Assembly: GCA_009829735.1 (NCBI GenBank)
Contig: CM020620.1
Location: forward strand, 3,351,447 to 3,415,446
Origin: Pyropia yezoensis
Taxonomy: Eukaryota; Rhodophyta; Bangiophyceae; Bangiales; Bangiaceae
DNA length: 64,000 nucleotides
Reading direction: 5' to 3'
Positions within the stretch are counted from its first letter, which is position 1, and each line of letters opens with the position of its first letter. Positions 53,533-63,846 of the stretch are shown here, piece after piece. The position numbers and the translations under genes are program-made. Below the pieces are notes generated by a model, which searched no databases, was not told the DNA's origin, and saw only the letters and a list, made by a program, of their open reading frames with translations.

Positions 53533-55382
53533 ATGGAGGACACCTCCTACGGTGCAGCACCCGCCGGGACTTCCGGGGGGCTCCGCGATCGCTCCGGGGG
53601 ATGGGACTCCCGCGTCACCCGGCTTTGGGTTAACGGCGGGGTCTCCCCGGAGGCGGGACAAGTTGTCCCGCGTGAGGCCTTGGGGCGGTGGTTTTACCCC
53701 GCTTGGCCTCTTTATGAGGAGGGGTTGACTGTTCTTCGCTGTGGCCGACTTGGCGCAGCGATGGGTCGGGTATGGGACCGCCTACGGAGAAGTATCCCCG
53801 TAGGGTCGGGTTCCCTGCCGGCTTCAGGACGGACCAGTTTTCCTTCCTGGACGATGAGGAGGTTGAGGACGTCCAACGTGCCAAGGCCATGGTGGACCGC
53901 GGGGAACTATCCCGGGTCCCGGCGACTTGCCGACCTTCACGTGGGACGCTGTGGCAACTCGCCCACCGTACCTTCACGAGGCTGATCCGCACACTCATCA
54001 CTTTGGTGTGCGGATGGAGAAGGACTTCCGGCGAGGTCCCTACTTGGTGACCTCGGCTCAACTTGAGTTTCCTCAGCAGTCTGCTGCCAGTAAGGAGCAG
54101 TACTATCCGAAGAAGCCCGAGTGGTGGCCTCAAGTTGAGGTCCCCTACGGGTTCCCGGCGTTGCTGCCACGGTTGCTTGACCACTTCGGCTCCGTCATGT
54201 TGACGGCTGGCCCTGATCACCTGGTGTGGGCCATGTTGGCCACCCAGTGGCTCCTCGAGGTCATGTCGACCTGGGTGTCTTGTGTTCAGCGGCGGGGATG
54301 CTCTGGCATCTCCCCCTCCGGCTCATCCAGGGTTTGGAACAGCTCACCCCTCAGCTAGTTGCTGGGGTGCTCATCAGGACAACTCACTCTACTTGAGGAG
54401 ATGCTCCGCCTCCACAAGTTCATCGAGTGGGAGAGCATTGAGCACAAGTTGCGCCGCCCCACTCGTGGGCCCAAGGACGATGGCGCACTTCGCCAGTTCG
54501 TGTGGGTCGCTCGTGAACTTCACGACGGCCGTGGGTCCTACGAGAGGGGTTGGGCATCGGGGACTACCCGTATGCCCCGGGGGTGGATCGCCACACTGCG
54601 CCACCCCCGGACAAGCCCATAGTTCTGGCCGTGCCGTCCTATGATGACCACATGTCTCAACCTACTGCGGGGGCCCCCAAGTCGGGGTCGCAGTTACACC
54701 CGGGTCCCGCCACCTCGGCGGGCCCTCCGCTTCCTCCTGTCCCCTTCCAGCCGCACGGGAACATCCCGATTAGCTTGGCCGTTGAGTCGTCCACCCCGGT
54801 GTCCCCCAACTTGGGGGCCACCCTCCTGACGGTATACCCCAAGTTGGTGTTACCGCCCACGCCTCTAACCTCAGAGATGATGATCACCACGTTGGTGCGC
54901 ACCATTTCCTGGTTGGCCGCGTCGACCGCAACCCTACAGAGATCCGAGACTCCTCAACTTGAGGAGCGCGTTCGTACTGCAGTAGCGACGCGAGTTGCGA
55001 GTCGGTGGCGGAGTTTATGACAGCCGAGTTGGCTCGTATTGGGGCTATTATGCCCCAGCCAGCCCCACTTGGGCGTGGCAAACGTCGCGCGAGCCGGGCA
55101 TACTCGCCTCCTCGCCGTCGTCGCCGACACTCGCGGCGCTCTCCCTCCGTGTCGGAAGACGAGTTGTCTTACTCCGTCTCGGAGTCCTCGACTCCGTCAG
55201 AGTCGAAGTCGTCCGGGCGTCTGCGTCGCAAACTTGCGCGCAAGACCAAGCAGAAGAGTAGCCACGGTCGGCGCCACTTGCGCGACCGTGAGGGGCGCGA
55301 CGGGTCCGACTTTGGAGCCGCCGCCCCTCCCGACTGGTGGGGAGCGTTATCGCCGTGGGTCTCGCCGCTCGCCTCCACGTGA
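53533..55382 (+). pseudogene. Antisense ORF region (aORF) between pol and the 3' LTR, frameshifted
   Basis: This gene-like region runs opposite to gag-pol. Successive open segments in shifting frames make up about 1.85 kb: from ATG 53533 (MEDTSYGAAP), through segments at 53772-53930, 53927-54260, 54359-54540, 54550-55020 and 55005-55382. Composition is more protein-like than the minus strand here, with acidic (FLDDEEVEDVQRAKAMVD), aromatic (PKKPEWWPQVEVPYGF) and Leu-rich (LLEEMLRLHKFIEWESIEHK) stretches, then a Pro-rich linker and a basic Arg/Ser-rich tail (PPRRRRRHSRRSPS). I recognise no domain. Antisense ORFs at this position are known in Tat-lineage plant elements such as Grande and RIRE2; finding one beside a chromodomain pol is unusual. 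The sequence as given cannot make one protein. An Arg/Ser tail hints at nuclear localisation or nucleic-acid binding, which is inference. Confidence 0.55.
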
Positions 55383-55560
55383 GGGCGAGGGCAGTGGGGT
55401 TGGAGAGTCTAGCATGCATGCCTAGTTGGCAGCTGCCTTTGTTGTGAGAGTGTGAGGGTTAGGGCTGTAGTTAAAAGCCACTCTGCGAACCACTTCGACT
55501 TGAAGCACTCTCGTGGCACTGTTGCTCGGCCCTCCCTCATGTTGAGGGAGGGCTGTTAGG

Positions 55561-55726
55561 GTCTATCTCATTCCGGGCACAGTACGCCCGGACCTTCTCA
55601 GCGGGAAGGTCCTCCACATACTCCCATGTATCGTACTTGGCTTTGTCGCCAAACCAACGCCCTCAACATGAGGCGGTTAGTGTCCTCATCCCATCCGTGG
55701 TCGATGAACTTATCGAACAAGTACTC
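55561..55726 (-). pseudogene. Integrase C-terminal chromodomain (one internal frameshift)
   Basis: Minus-strand segments QEYLFDKFIDHGWDED and, after one frame change near 55650, KAKYDTWEYVEDLPAEK, follow the chromodomain pattern: aromatic residue in the first strand, tryptophan region, then TWE and a C-terminal helix. Chromodomains bind methylated histone tails and direct chromoviral integration into heterochromatin. The reading frame ends at TGA 55537-55539. Confidence 0.75.
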
Positions 55727-55779
55727 CTGCGGGCCCTGTTTGGCCGCAGGCAGTGAGGGGAGGCGCCACGCTTCCAACG

Positions 55780-57026
55780 CACGCGCTCAAGCTGGGTCGC
55801 CTGCAGGCGGTGGTGCAACTTTGACTACGTCCTGTCCGTTCACTGTGCGGACCCCATCGTCACTTTCGATGGTGAAGCGCCGCCCATCAGTGCGAAGGAC
55901 CTGGTACGGCCCCTTCGTCTGGAATACCAACTTACCCCAGTTGGGGTGTGTGAGTGAACCAGCACCCAGTCACCCTGCTCGAGGACATGCTTAGCATTGC
56001 GCACCTCTTTGTCAAAGGTACGCTTGTAGCGCTTTTGTGCTTTGTCCATCTCAGCCCTGACTTTAGGGATGAGGTGTTCAAGCCTAGCAGCGAACTCCGC
56101 CTTCCTCTCAGTAGGAGTAGGCGTACTGCCACTATCCTCCCTAGTTGGGAGCGGCCGCCGCACGGCAATAGACCGCACACGACGGGGGTCACGAAAGCGA
56201 GGGGTACTTCCCCGGTAGATGAGTGAACCTGCGAATTGTAGGCAGTAAGGATAGAAATGTATTGGTCCCACGTCTTCACGTGCTCACTCACATAGTGGCG
56301 CAGCTGCCTAACAATAGTTTTGTTGAAGCGCTCCACCTGCCCATTAGTTTGTGGGTGTAGGGGGTGGCATAGTTTGCCCTAACCCCCAACATATCCAGCA
56401 CTCCCTGAAACAGTACAGACGCAAATTGCGGTCCATTGTCCGATAGTGTACTATCTGGGATGCCATACGCGGCAGCCCAGTGATCTGGGAAGGCTGACAC
56501 GACCGACATGGCCGTGATCTCTGCCAGTGGGATCGCTCGCGTAAGTTTCGTGAAGCGGTCACAGATGACAAGGAGGTACTGGTTGCCCCCCCGGTCACGG
56601 GCAGTGGCCCAAGGATGTCCATCGCCAACGCGGCGAAGGGCTCCTTGGCCGGGAACATAGCATAGCCGTACTAGGCCGCCGTTCCATCAGACGGTTCTGT
56701 GCACAACTTGTGCAGGCAGCCACCCAACTGTAGATGTCCACCACCATGGACGGCCAGTAGTACCTGGTCCTCAGGGTCTGGTACAGTTTACTAGACCCCA
56801 GGTGCCCACCCGTGGGAGCGTTGTGCTCCCTCTCAAGGATACTGCCCTTGAGGGATGCGGGGACGACAAGTTGTTCGGTCCCATGGAATACCCCCCTCCT
56901 CATGAGGAGGGCATCGTCTCCCAAGAAGAACCGCGTCTCCGCCACTGTATCCAGTGTATCCCTCTGCGACTTGCGGAATGGATCCTCGGCCTGGGCCTTC
57001 ACCACCTCGTCCAGGGACAGGGGCAA
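55780..57026 (-). pseudogene. Integrase region: zinc-binding domain, DDE core, GPY/F motif (frameshifted)
   Basis: Integrase inserts the cDNA into host chromosomes. From the right: an HHCC zinc-binding domain (EREHNAPTGGHLG ... YYWPSM ... CTSCAQNR), then the core with first Asp in AMDILGPLP (56617-56619), second Asp in SDNGPQF (56438-56440) and Glu in MERFNKT (56331-56333). The second Asp and the Glu are 107 nt apart, one base short of the 36-codon step of D-x35-E, so a single-base loss between them fits the frame change seen there. A GPY/F motif (KGPYQVLRTDG) lies near 55904-55912, typical of gypsy integrases. Several frame changes separate these parts. Confidence 0.88.
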
Positions 57027-57078
57027 GTACTTCTTGTTCCCTGGGCCTCGGGGTTCAACGCCTGACCCGAGCGCGTGA

Positions 57079-57530
57079 CTACCCCCACGATGGGGATGTC
57101 CTCATCGACTGGGTTAGTGTCCAGCCCCTCGGTGGGTACCCGAGAGAGGCCGTCGGCAAGGGCATGTTGCCTGCCAGGTCGGTACTCAATGTCAAAGTTG
57201 AAGGGTGCCAGTCGCACCCTCCACCGATTGAAACGAGTGCTCGTACAGTCCGTCTTGAAGATGAACTGCAACGCGCGGTGGTCACAGCGGATGAGCAACT
57301 TCTCACCCTCCAGGTAGTGACGAAGTGACGTCACCGCCCACACCACTGCGAGTCCTTCCAACTCGGTGACTCCGTAGTTGTTCTCGGCCGAGTTCAGCCC
57401 CTTGCTGAAGTATCCCACCGGCAAGTACTCCTTGTCCGGCTGCTGCTGAAAGCACACACACAACCAAGTTGGTCGTAGCTAGTGTCCACATCCAGGATGA
57501 AGTGGCCTCCCAACCTGGGAATAGCCAGGA
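57079..57530 (-). pseudogene. RNase H domain (frameshifted)
   Basis: RNase H removes the RNA template during reverse transcription. LDVDTSYDQLG (Asp codon near 57486) begins the domain in the RT frame. After a frame change near 57440 the domain continues with TELEGLAVVWA (catalytic Glu) and IRCDHRALQF (Asp), then HALADGLSR at its end, followed by the linker to integrase. Confidence 0.88.
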
Positions 57531-57699
57531 TAGGGGGCTTCAGCAGAAGGTCCCGAAGAGTCTCAAAGGATTCCTGCTCCACCCGACTTGGGGGAGGCAG
57601 GTTCTTCGGTAGCGTTGAGCTCACTAACTCATTCAACGGCTTCGCCACCTTGGCGAAGCCCTTGGTGAAACGTCGGTACACGTTACACATCCCGAGGAA

Positions 57700-58450
57700 G
57701 CTCCTCATCTGGGTCTGGGTCCGGGGGTACTGAGCCTTACGAATGGCCCCCAAGTTCTTCTCGTTAACACTGAGACGCCCTGGACGGACAACATGTCCCA
57801 AGTACTCCACCTCTTGAGTGAAGAGGTGGCACTTACTCGCATTTAGTGACACACCGGCGTCAGCAAGTAGCTTGAACACCTGGCCAAGATGGCCAATGTG
57901 TTCCTCCGGACTTCGGGAGAACACAATAATATCGTCTAGGTACACAACACAGATCTGCCGCCGTACTCCGGCCAGAATCATGTCCATAGCGCGCTGGAAA
58001 GTTGCCGGCGCGCGTTACACATACCAAACGGTAGGCGCTTGCACTGGTAGGTACCACAGTGACAGGTAAAGGTAGTTTTATGCCTGTCCTCCGGGGCAAT
58101 GGGAATTTGCCAGTACCCGCGTTACAGTCCAGGGTAGAGAACACGTTCGCCTCCCCCAGAGAGTCCAGACAGTCATCCATCCTAGGTAGGGGATAACTGT
58201 CCTTCACCGTGCTCTCGTTGAGCTTACGGTAGTCGATACAAAACCGGGGGTCCCATCAACTTTGATGACGATAACCACCGGACTCGCCCACTCGGCGTTG
58301 CTGGCCTCGATCACGTCGAGGGCCTCCATGCGAGCAACTTGCTCCTTAACGAGGGCCCTTGAACGAGGTCCTCCCCTATACGGTTGTTGGCGTATAGGGG
58401 GTGCACCGGGATTCAACTCGATCCGGTGTTGGGTAGCTCTCATGAGTCCC
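57700..58450 (-). pseudogene. Reverse transcriptase domain (frameshifted)
   Basis: The fingers start with RIELNPGAPPIRQQPYR and SNAEWASPVVIVIK. After a frame change near 58250 come KDSYPLPRMDDCLDSL and the catalytic Asp of FSTLDCNAG (about 58129). A third frame carries the catalytic box VVYLDDIIVFSRS (YLDD at 57931-57942) and the thumb motif KCHLFTQEVEYLGHVV. All Ty3/gypsy RT blocks are present in order, but no single frame spans them. Confidence 0.93.
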
Positions 58451-58948
58451 AATTGACCATCCCACAACTTGTGATATTGGTCCAAGAGGCGTTCAACTTG
58501 AACCCTCAACCTGGGTGGGACACCCTCCATGTTCACATGGGGCCGAGGAGAGGCGGCCTACTTGGCTTGATGCTTCTCCTTTCCGGACTTCGGGTCGCTA
58601 CTTGCGCCCGCGTTGAGGGTAACCGCTACTACCGGTCCCTCGTGTTGGTCGATATAGCCGAACTGGCTCCCGACTTGAAGTCCTTGGGCGACGAGCTCAG
58701 GATCATCACCTGGATCCTCCACGGGACTCCGGCTTTGGAGTCCATCGTGCCAAGGGCAACATGCACTTGGAGCTTGCGAGCAAGACGGGGGTAAGGGTGC
58801 ACCAACCCGTTCCCCGAATAATCAGTTACAACGTCAACGTGCGCCACCGAGTTGGGGGCAACGTGACTTTACGGGCTAAACGCAGGGTAGCAGTAAACCC
58901 TTCCCTCACAGAGCAATCAGGCTTCGACTGTGAGACTGTCACAGGAGC

Positions 58949-59353
58949 CACAGACTTTCCCTTACCAAGGATGGGGATAGTCTCCCCATTCATCAACTTG
59001 ACCCAGTACTCCGGGCAAAAAATCAAAGGCACTTGTGTAACAACATAAGGGGTCCCCAAAAGCAGGGGTACCGATATATTCTCAACTACACCATAGGTCA
59101 CGTCGACCCCATGGGTCCCCAACCTAGTTCGTAGGGTCACGGCACCAACGATGGGAAGTACCCCACCATTGATGTCAATCATATGGTCAGCCTTAGACTT
59201 CAAGTGTTGGAGCTTCACCTCCTTTGGTAATAGCGACTTGCGTATCAAGGAGGCTCCTGACCCGGTATCAAGTACGATACGGGTACAGCATGCACGGCCG
59301 GGGGCAAGTTGCACCCGTCCAGCCACCTGGAAGTTCTCACCCGTCAGCACCGC
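58949..59353 (-). pseudogene. Retropepsin-like aspartic protease domain
   Basis: The domain shows the active-site triad in IVLDTGSGASLI (DTG codons 59261-59269) and the LLGTPYV block that follows it. It is in the same uninterrupted frame (58826-59908) as the gag zinc knuckle, so gag and pol are fused here rather than separated by a programmed shift. This is the longest intact piece of the polyprotein. Confidence 0.88.
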
Positions 59354-59713
59354 GATGACCCGACGTGGGTTTACGTTCTTGGGGAGTCCTACCCGAGGTG
59401 GGCGGACTCCCTTAGGTCGCCGCAGTATCCGGCACGGTTGGTTCGTCCTCTTGGCCCGCTTGGCCGAGGCTGCCGTTGTGAGCTTCGGACGACCAGCTCC
59501 AACGGTCATTCGTTTCCCGCCGACTTGGCGTCCGAATCTGAGGGCGGGGAGGAAGACGACGAGTCCGAGGACGACGTGTCCGCCTCCCCGCGAGGGTGTG
59601 GCGACCGCGACGACCGGTCGAGACCCACCCTCGCGGCGTGAACGTACTTCGTTCGTAGCCGACATCTTACTCGCATTCCTAACAAGCTGTTGGATGCGTT
59701 TACTCAACTTGGG

Positions 59714-61452
59714 GCAATCATATGCCCAGTGTCCATCGGAGTTGCAGTTCCAACACCGATTGTCAGTTCCCGGAGGGGTCTTCCCAACTGGGGAAGATGA
59801 AGAGATACCCTGGGAAGCTCCCACGGCAGCTACCACCCTCTCCTTCCGGATTCGGCGTGCCTCTCTCAACTCTCTCGCCTGGCGCGCCCCCGCACGTTCC
59901 TTGGCCAACTCGGCCTGACGCTCCTGGTGTTGTTCTCCCGCAACTTGCGGTAGGCCTCACCTCTGCGGTAGGCGAACCTAGCAAACTCGGCCAGGGTCGC
60001 CCGGGCAGTGTTATGCTCCCGGGTCTCCATCCGGACTGACCAGTGGAGTCCCTCCACAAACCGACTCTTCACCACAGCTTGTGGATGAAGAAACCCACAA
60101 AGATTGTTGAGCTTACGGACTCGCTCCGCAAAGGACAACTCGTCCTCCGCCTCTTCCTGATGGGCTTGCGTAAACTCCTCGACTTGAGAAGCCAACGCCG
60201 CTTCATCAACCATGGCCCTCAACAACCAGTTGACGAGCTCCAAATAGGACGTCACCTCCCCAGCGCCTCCACTTGAGGAGCTGGGCATGACGGACATAAG
60301 TTCTGTCCGTAGGTCGCCCTTCGTAAAACTCCTGTAGCATGTAAAAAGCCATGCCTTCACTTATGGCATTGTCGTCACAGGCTTTTGTGAAACGACGTAG
60401 GAACTCAAAGACACGGAGGAGGGGAGTTCCATCCCACTCCGCTTTGTGCTCCAAAGAATGAAGTGCATTCTTCTTGGCGCGGCCCATGGCTCGGGCCTGG
60501 TCAGGACCATACGCCACCGACTTGTTGTGGAGGGCGTAGGTCTCACAGTCAAAGATCCGCTGGTAGACCGGGTTGGCTACCTGGATCTTGGGCGGCACCT
60601 CACGTTGAGGGAACAGCCGCTGTGGCACTGGGGTAAGTCCACCCTCAGTGCCTGTAGTCTGGTACGGCGAGCTTGGTGTAGCCGCCGGCGTTTCCGAGGG
60701 AAACTCCCCCGTGAAGGGCGTACGCCCCACCGAGAATGGTGCGGCTCCCACGTTGGGAGTCACAGGGGTCCCCCCTGTTCGGGGCGACCCGGAATAGGCG
60801 TCAGGAGAGATTCCCCCCTGCGCCTGTGGGCTCGAAAGCCCCAATCCGGTCTGGAAATTAAGCCCATCTGGCAAACTCGCCACAATCTGATTCAGAATAG
60901 TATTCGTCATCGTGACCACCCAGGTCCGGCAAAGTCTGCCGCAACACATCGGTCGCCTCCCGACGGACAGTTTCCGCGAGGAGTGGATTGACGACTCCAG
61001 TTGAGTCTCGGTCCGCCTCCGGGAGTCCACCTGAGGGGTAACCACGTTCCTCAGGGGTCTCAACCGGGGGCATGGGCGCGAGCCCATCGCCCGACCAACG
61101 GGAGGTCCACCGTCCTCCGAAAGCCTAGTTGGCGATGGCTCCAAGCCAAAGTTGGCTCCAACCCGAGTGGAACCCGCGGGGACAGTCCTCACCCCTTGGG
61201 ACGTTCCCGTTGAGTATACCACACGGTGCCAGACTTCGGCCCACCCACATCAGAAGTGTCACCCGAGTGAACTCCCGACTGAGTCGGGGTGGCCTGTTGC
61301 CCGCCCGCACTTCCAGTCCTGCAGGCTTGAGGGACCTCCAGTCCCTCTGCGACCCCAGGTAAACCCACCTGTGTCTCACCAGTATTCAAAGGCACTGAAG
61401 TACGTGCGTCACCCGTGTACACCCCGGACGACGGGGGGTCCGAGCTAGCCAT
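59714..61452 (-). pseudogene. gag region with CCHC zinc knuckle (frameshifted)
   Basis: Gag forms the virus-like particle and binds the element RNA. The likely start is ATG 61450-61452 (MASSDPPSSGVYTGD), about 120 bp inside the 5' LTR. A Pro/Gly/Thr-rich N-terminal part leads to a helical capsid-like part (ALHSLEHKAEWDG; HQEEAEDELSFAERVRKL; FVEGL), a basic helix and the zinc knuckle CWNCNSDGHWAYDC (CX2CX4HX4C, 59714-59755). Frame changes occur near 61200, 60320 and 59930. Confidence 0.85.
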
Positions 61453-61571
61453 GTTGGCTGACGATCCGTATGACACGGTCCAAGACCACCGTTCCTCTGA
61501 GACAGAGGGCCCCCTACACCCGGGTGCACCCGGAGGTAAAGTTTACCTCTGTCCCTGCTGCTCCACCCAAA

Positions 61572-62041
61572 TGTGGCAAAAACCACTCGCACACACGGCA
61601 CCCAAGTTGGGGCGGTGTACAAGGGCTGCCTCCCGTGTCGGGAGAACCGGAAGAAGGGCAAGTGGCACACACTCTGTCCCTGTTGTGGGGCAAACCCCCC
61701 ACTGACAAACAAGAGGATGGTGTGTGGTCCAACAGTTTCTTGGTCGGGACGGGGACGCAGGGCCAAGCCCCGCTGTCCCTCCCCTTATCCCCCCAGGGTC
61801 CCCTCAGAATCCTCGCCACTCCGAATCTCCCACCCCCGCACCTGCCCACCGGGCCACACGAAAATTCAAGACGATAAATGCAGAAAACCCTCAAATCCAA
61901 GTTGGATTTACTACTAAGCTAACTATCCCAAGCTTAGGGAATACGGACCCAAATGCAGGGGGAGGAACGGATCAGGCTAGTGGCCTGCCGCCCCTTGCAT
62001 GGCACGTGTTGCCCCACTACCTGGGGGTCAATACTGCCACA
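61572..62041 (-). repeat. 5' LTR of the chromovirus
   Basis: It is the 470-bp partner of the left LTR, with perfect 7-bp terminal inverted repeats (TGTGGCA/TGCCACA). On the minus strand the first TGG past the LTR is two bases in (TTTGGGTGGAGCAGC). This is where a tRNA primer site should lie, but I cannot match it to a particular tRNA. The palindrome with arms AAATCCAA/TTGGATTT recurs at 61893-61909. Confidence 0.95.
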
Positions 62042-62046
62042 TGCGT
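62042..62046. repeat. Target-site duplication, right copy
   Basis: TGCGT directly after the right LTR matches the left AGCGT at four of five bases. Confidence 0.6.
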
Positions 62047-62702
62047 AAGGGCAGCAGGGCGGGGGGGGGGAGGTGGGGGGGAGGAGCCGCGCACGTGGGC
62101 AACGGGGAAGAAGGGGGGTCAATCAGCGTGACGCCATCTGCGGTGGATGCGGTCAACCGACCTCGACGGGTGTGGGCCCGTCCACGCGGCCAGCGCGTGC
62201 TTCCTGGTGACGTCCCTGGGACAGGTCCGGCGCAGGCGAGCTCCGGGTGGGCGCAAGAATTGCTGGATTAGCGGCCGATGATCCACATTAAAATCCGACG
62301 ACTAGGACGATGTATCGCCGTACATCGCGGTTAGACCTCGCGGCGCCGGCAGAGTATGTCTGTACCGTTTGTGACGCCGTTACATGGTCCCACCAATGGG
62401 GGCAGCGTTATACGTACACGTACAGCAAGCGAGTGCACCTTGGATCGGGCGTCAGGTCCAGACGAGAAAAAGTACCACATACCAGCTGGAGAGCTACCAA
62501 TGCAAGAGCCGGATAGAAAAAACAGACAAGCATTAGGTTCATATTCGATGTCGCTTCGGCCGGGTTCACGCATAGTCAAGCCTGCTCTTCTGGGTCTGAG
62601 CCTGGTCAGAGCTTTACATCACCCGTTTGAAAAAATCCGGTGCAACGTGCTAGAATATGAGTGGTCCTCGGAGACGGCCCCCGCTCACAGAGACCGTAAA
62701 CA

Positions 62703-62772
62703 CCGAAATTGGGACGCGTCACAATTTCCCAGGTCCCGGCCGCTGTGAAAGCTGGGCGCGTCCCAATTTCGG
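62703..62772. repeat. Inverted repeat, 16-bp perfect arms in a longer imperfect stem
   Basis: CCGAAATTGGGACGCG (62703-62718) is perfectly complementary to 62757-62772 across 38 bp. Weaker complementarity continues outward to about 62665 and 62805, including GTCCTC against GAGGAC. The whole could fold into a stem of around 140 nt, resembling a small foldback element or a hairpin RNA precursor. Confidence 0.8.
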
Positions 62773-62843
62773 CCTCCACGACCTCTCTGAGAGGGGTCGA
62801 GGACGACTTTTGATTCGCCGGATCACAGCTTGCCCGCGCGCGC

Positions 62844-62878
62844 GCGTTGTGGCGGGCGTTGTGGCGGGCGTTGTGGCG
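62844..62878. repeat. 12-bp minisatellite, about 2.9 copies
   Basis: GCGTTGTGGCGG is repeated head to tail directly after a short GC-alternating run (CGCGCGCGCG). Confidence 0.85.
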
Positions 62879-63846
62879 TCCCGTCGCCATCAGGTGCCTG
62901 CCCAGGCAGCCCGCGGATCCGCGTCGCTGGTGCAGTCACTGCGCTGTCTTCCTGCGGTGGGTTCAGCATGGCGGACGACAATAAAGACAGGACGTACGTT
63001 TTTTCTGACATGCACATGGCAGACGGCGTGGCGTGATCGAGGTGGGAGAGAGGGGCTGCACTCGTGGGACGACGCTGACTCCTTCCGCTCCCACTGCCCG
63101 CCATTCCCGGTCCCACTTGCGCCCCTTTGTTTTATTCTTCGCCGTTTCTGTTCCTTTTTTTTACGTACACAGAGCTTGTTTAGCAGACGTTGTTGCCGCC
63201 TTTCGAGGCAGGGTATGGGCTTACCTGTGCGTCGACTACTCGCGCCTCCTTCTGAAGCCAACCCAGGGAATGGACGTCTGGCGGAAGTGGGCGCAGTCTT
63301 GCCACGGAGGTTCATCCCCTGCGGTCGTATCCAGCCTCCCTGTGCTAGCCTGCAAGCAGGGCGCTGGGATACTGGGCACAGACGCGAGCGGTACCCCTCG
63401 GGGTCTCTGTGACACGTGCTGCGGCCGGCGCAAGCGCGCCGCCCGCCGAGAGGCGGCAGTCCCCGCTTCCTGTGCTCCACCTGTCAGCCCCCTCTCTGAT
63501 GGCACGCCGTCTCCCGTCGAGCAGCTCTCCCCGCACAAGGCAGGCAGCCAGACACCCGTGTTGCCGCCCACGTCGGACTTTTCCGCCTCCTTGCACCCTG
63601 TAGCATCCCTGGCCCCGACTTGGCGCCGACCCGGGACTGCAACCAGAGGGCACCAGGTGCCAGAACACGCCCGCCGTGTGGCGATGGTTGGCGGCCGTGG
63701 CCCGTGCCCGGCACTGGGATGCGGTGGACTACGCTATCCACACGCGAGAGAGGGATTTCTGATGTGTTTTTGCATATTTGTGAGGGACTTGATTTGAGAG
63801 AATTTGAGTGTGAGATTAGTGAGTGGGAATAGAATTAGTAGTGATA

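Larger units (their letters stand above)
52693..62041 (-). mobile_element. Ty3/gypsy LTR retrotransposon of chromovirus type, 9.35 kb
   Basis: Two direct repeats (463 and 470 bp) bound the element, each beginning TGTGGCA and ending TGC(C)ACA, so the termini form a TG...CA inverted repeat. Reading on the minus strand: 5' LTR (61572-62041), short leader, gag with zinc knuckle, aspartic protease, reverse transcriptase, RNase H, integrase with GPY/F motif and chromodomain, pol stop at 55537-55539, a 2.4-kb 3' region with an antisense ORF, a purine tract, then the 3' LTR (52693-53155). Protease, RT, RNase H, integrase order is diagnostic of Ty3/gypsy; the chromodomain places it among chromoviruses. 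At least ten frame changes interrupt gag-pol. The LTRs differ at roughly 25 positions including several homopolymer indels, so the insertion is not brand new, although part of the damage may be sequencing error. Confidence 0.95.

Noticed and set aside
61545-61571. Assigning a specific tRNA to the primer binding site
   Set aside because: A TGG lies two bases after the LTR, but the following bases do not match any tRNA 3' end I can name with confidence.
62657-63797. Plus-strand ORFs of 251 and 254 codons in the right flank
   Set aside because: They overlap in different frames, lack domains, and the second begins with GTG; a competing minus frame is equally open.
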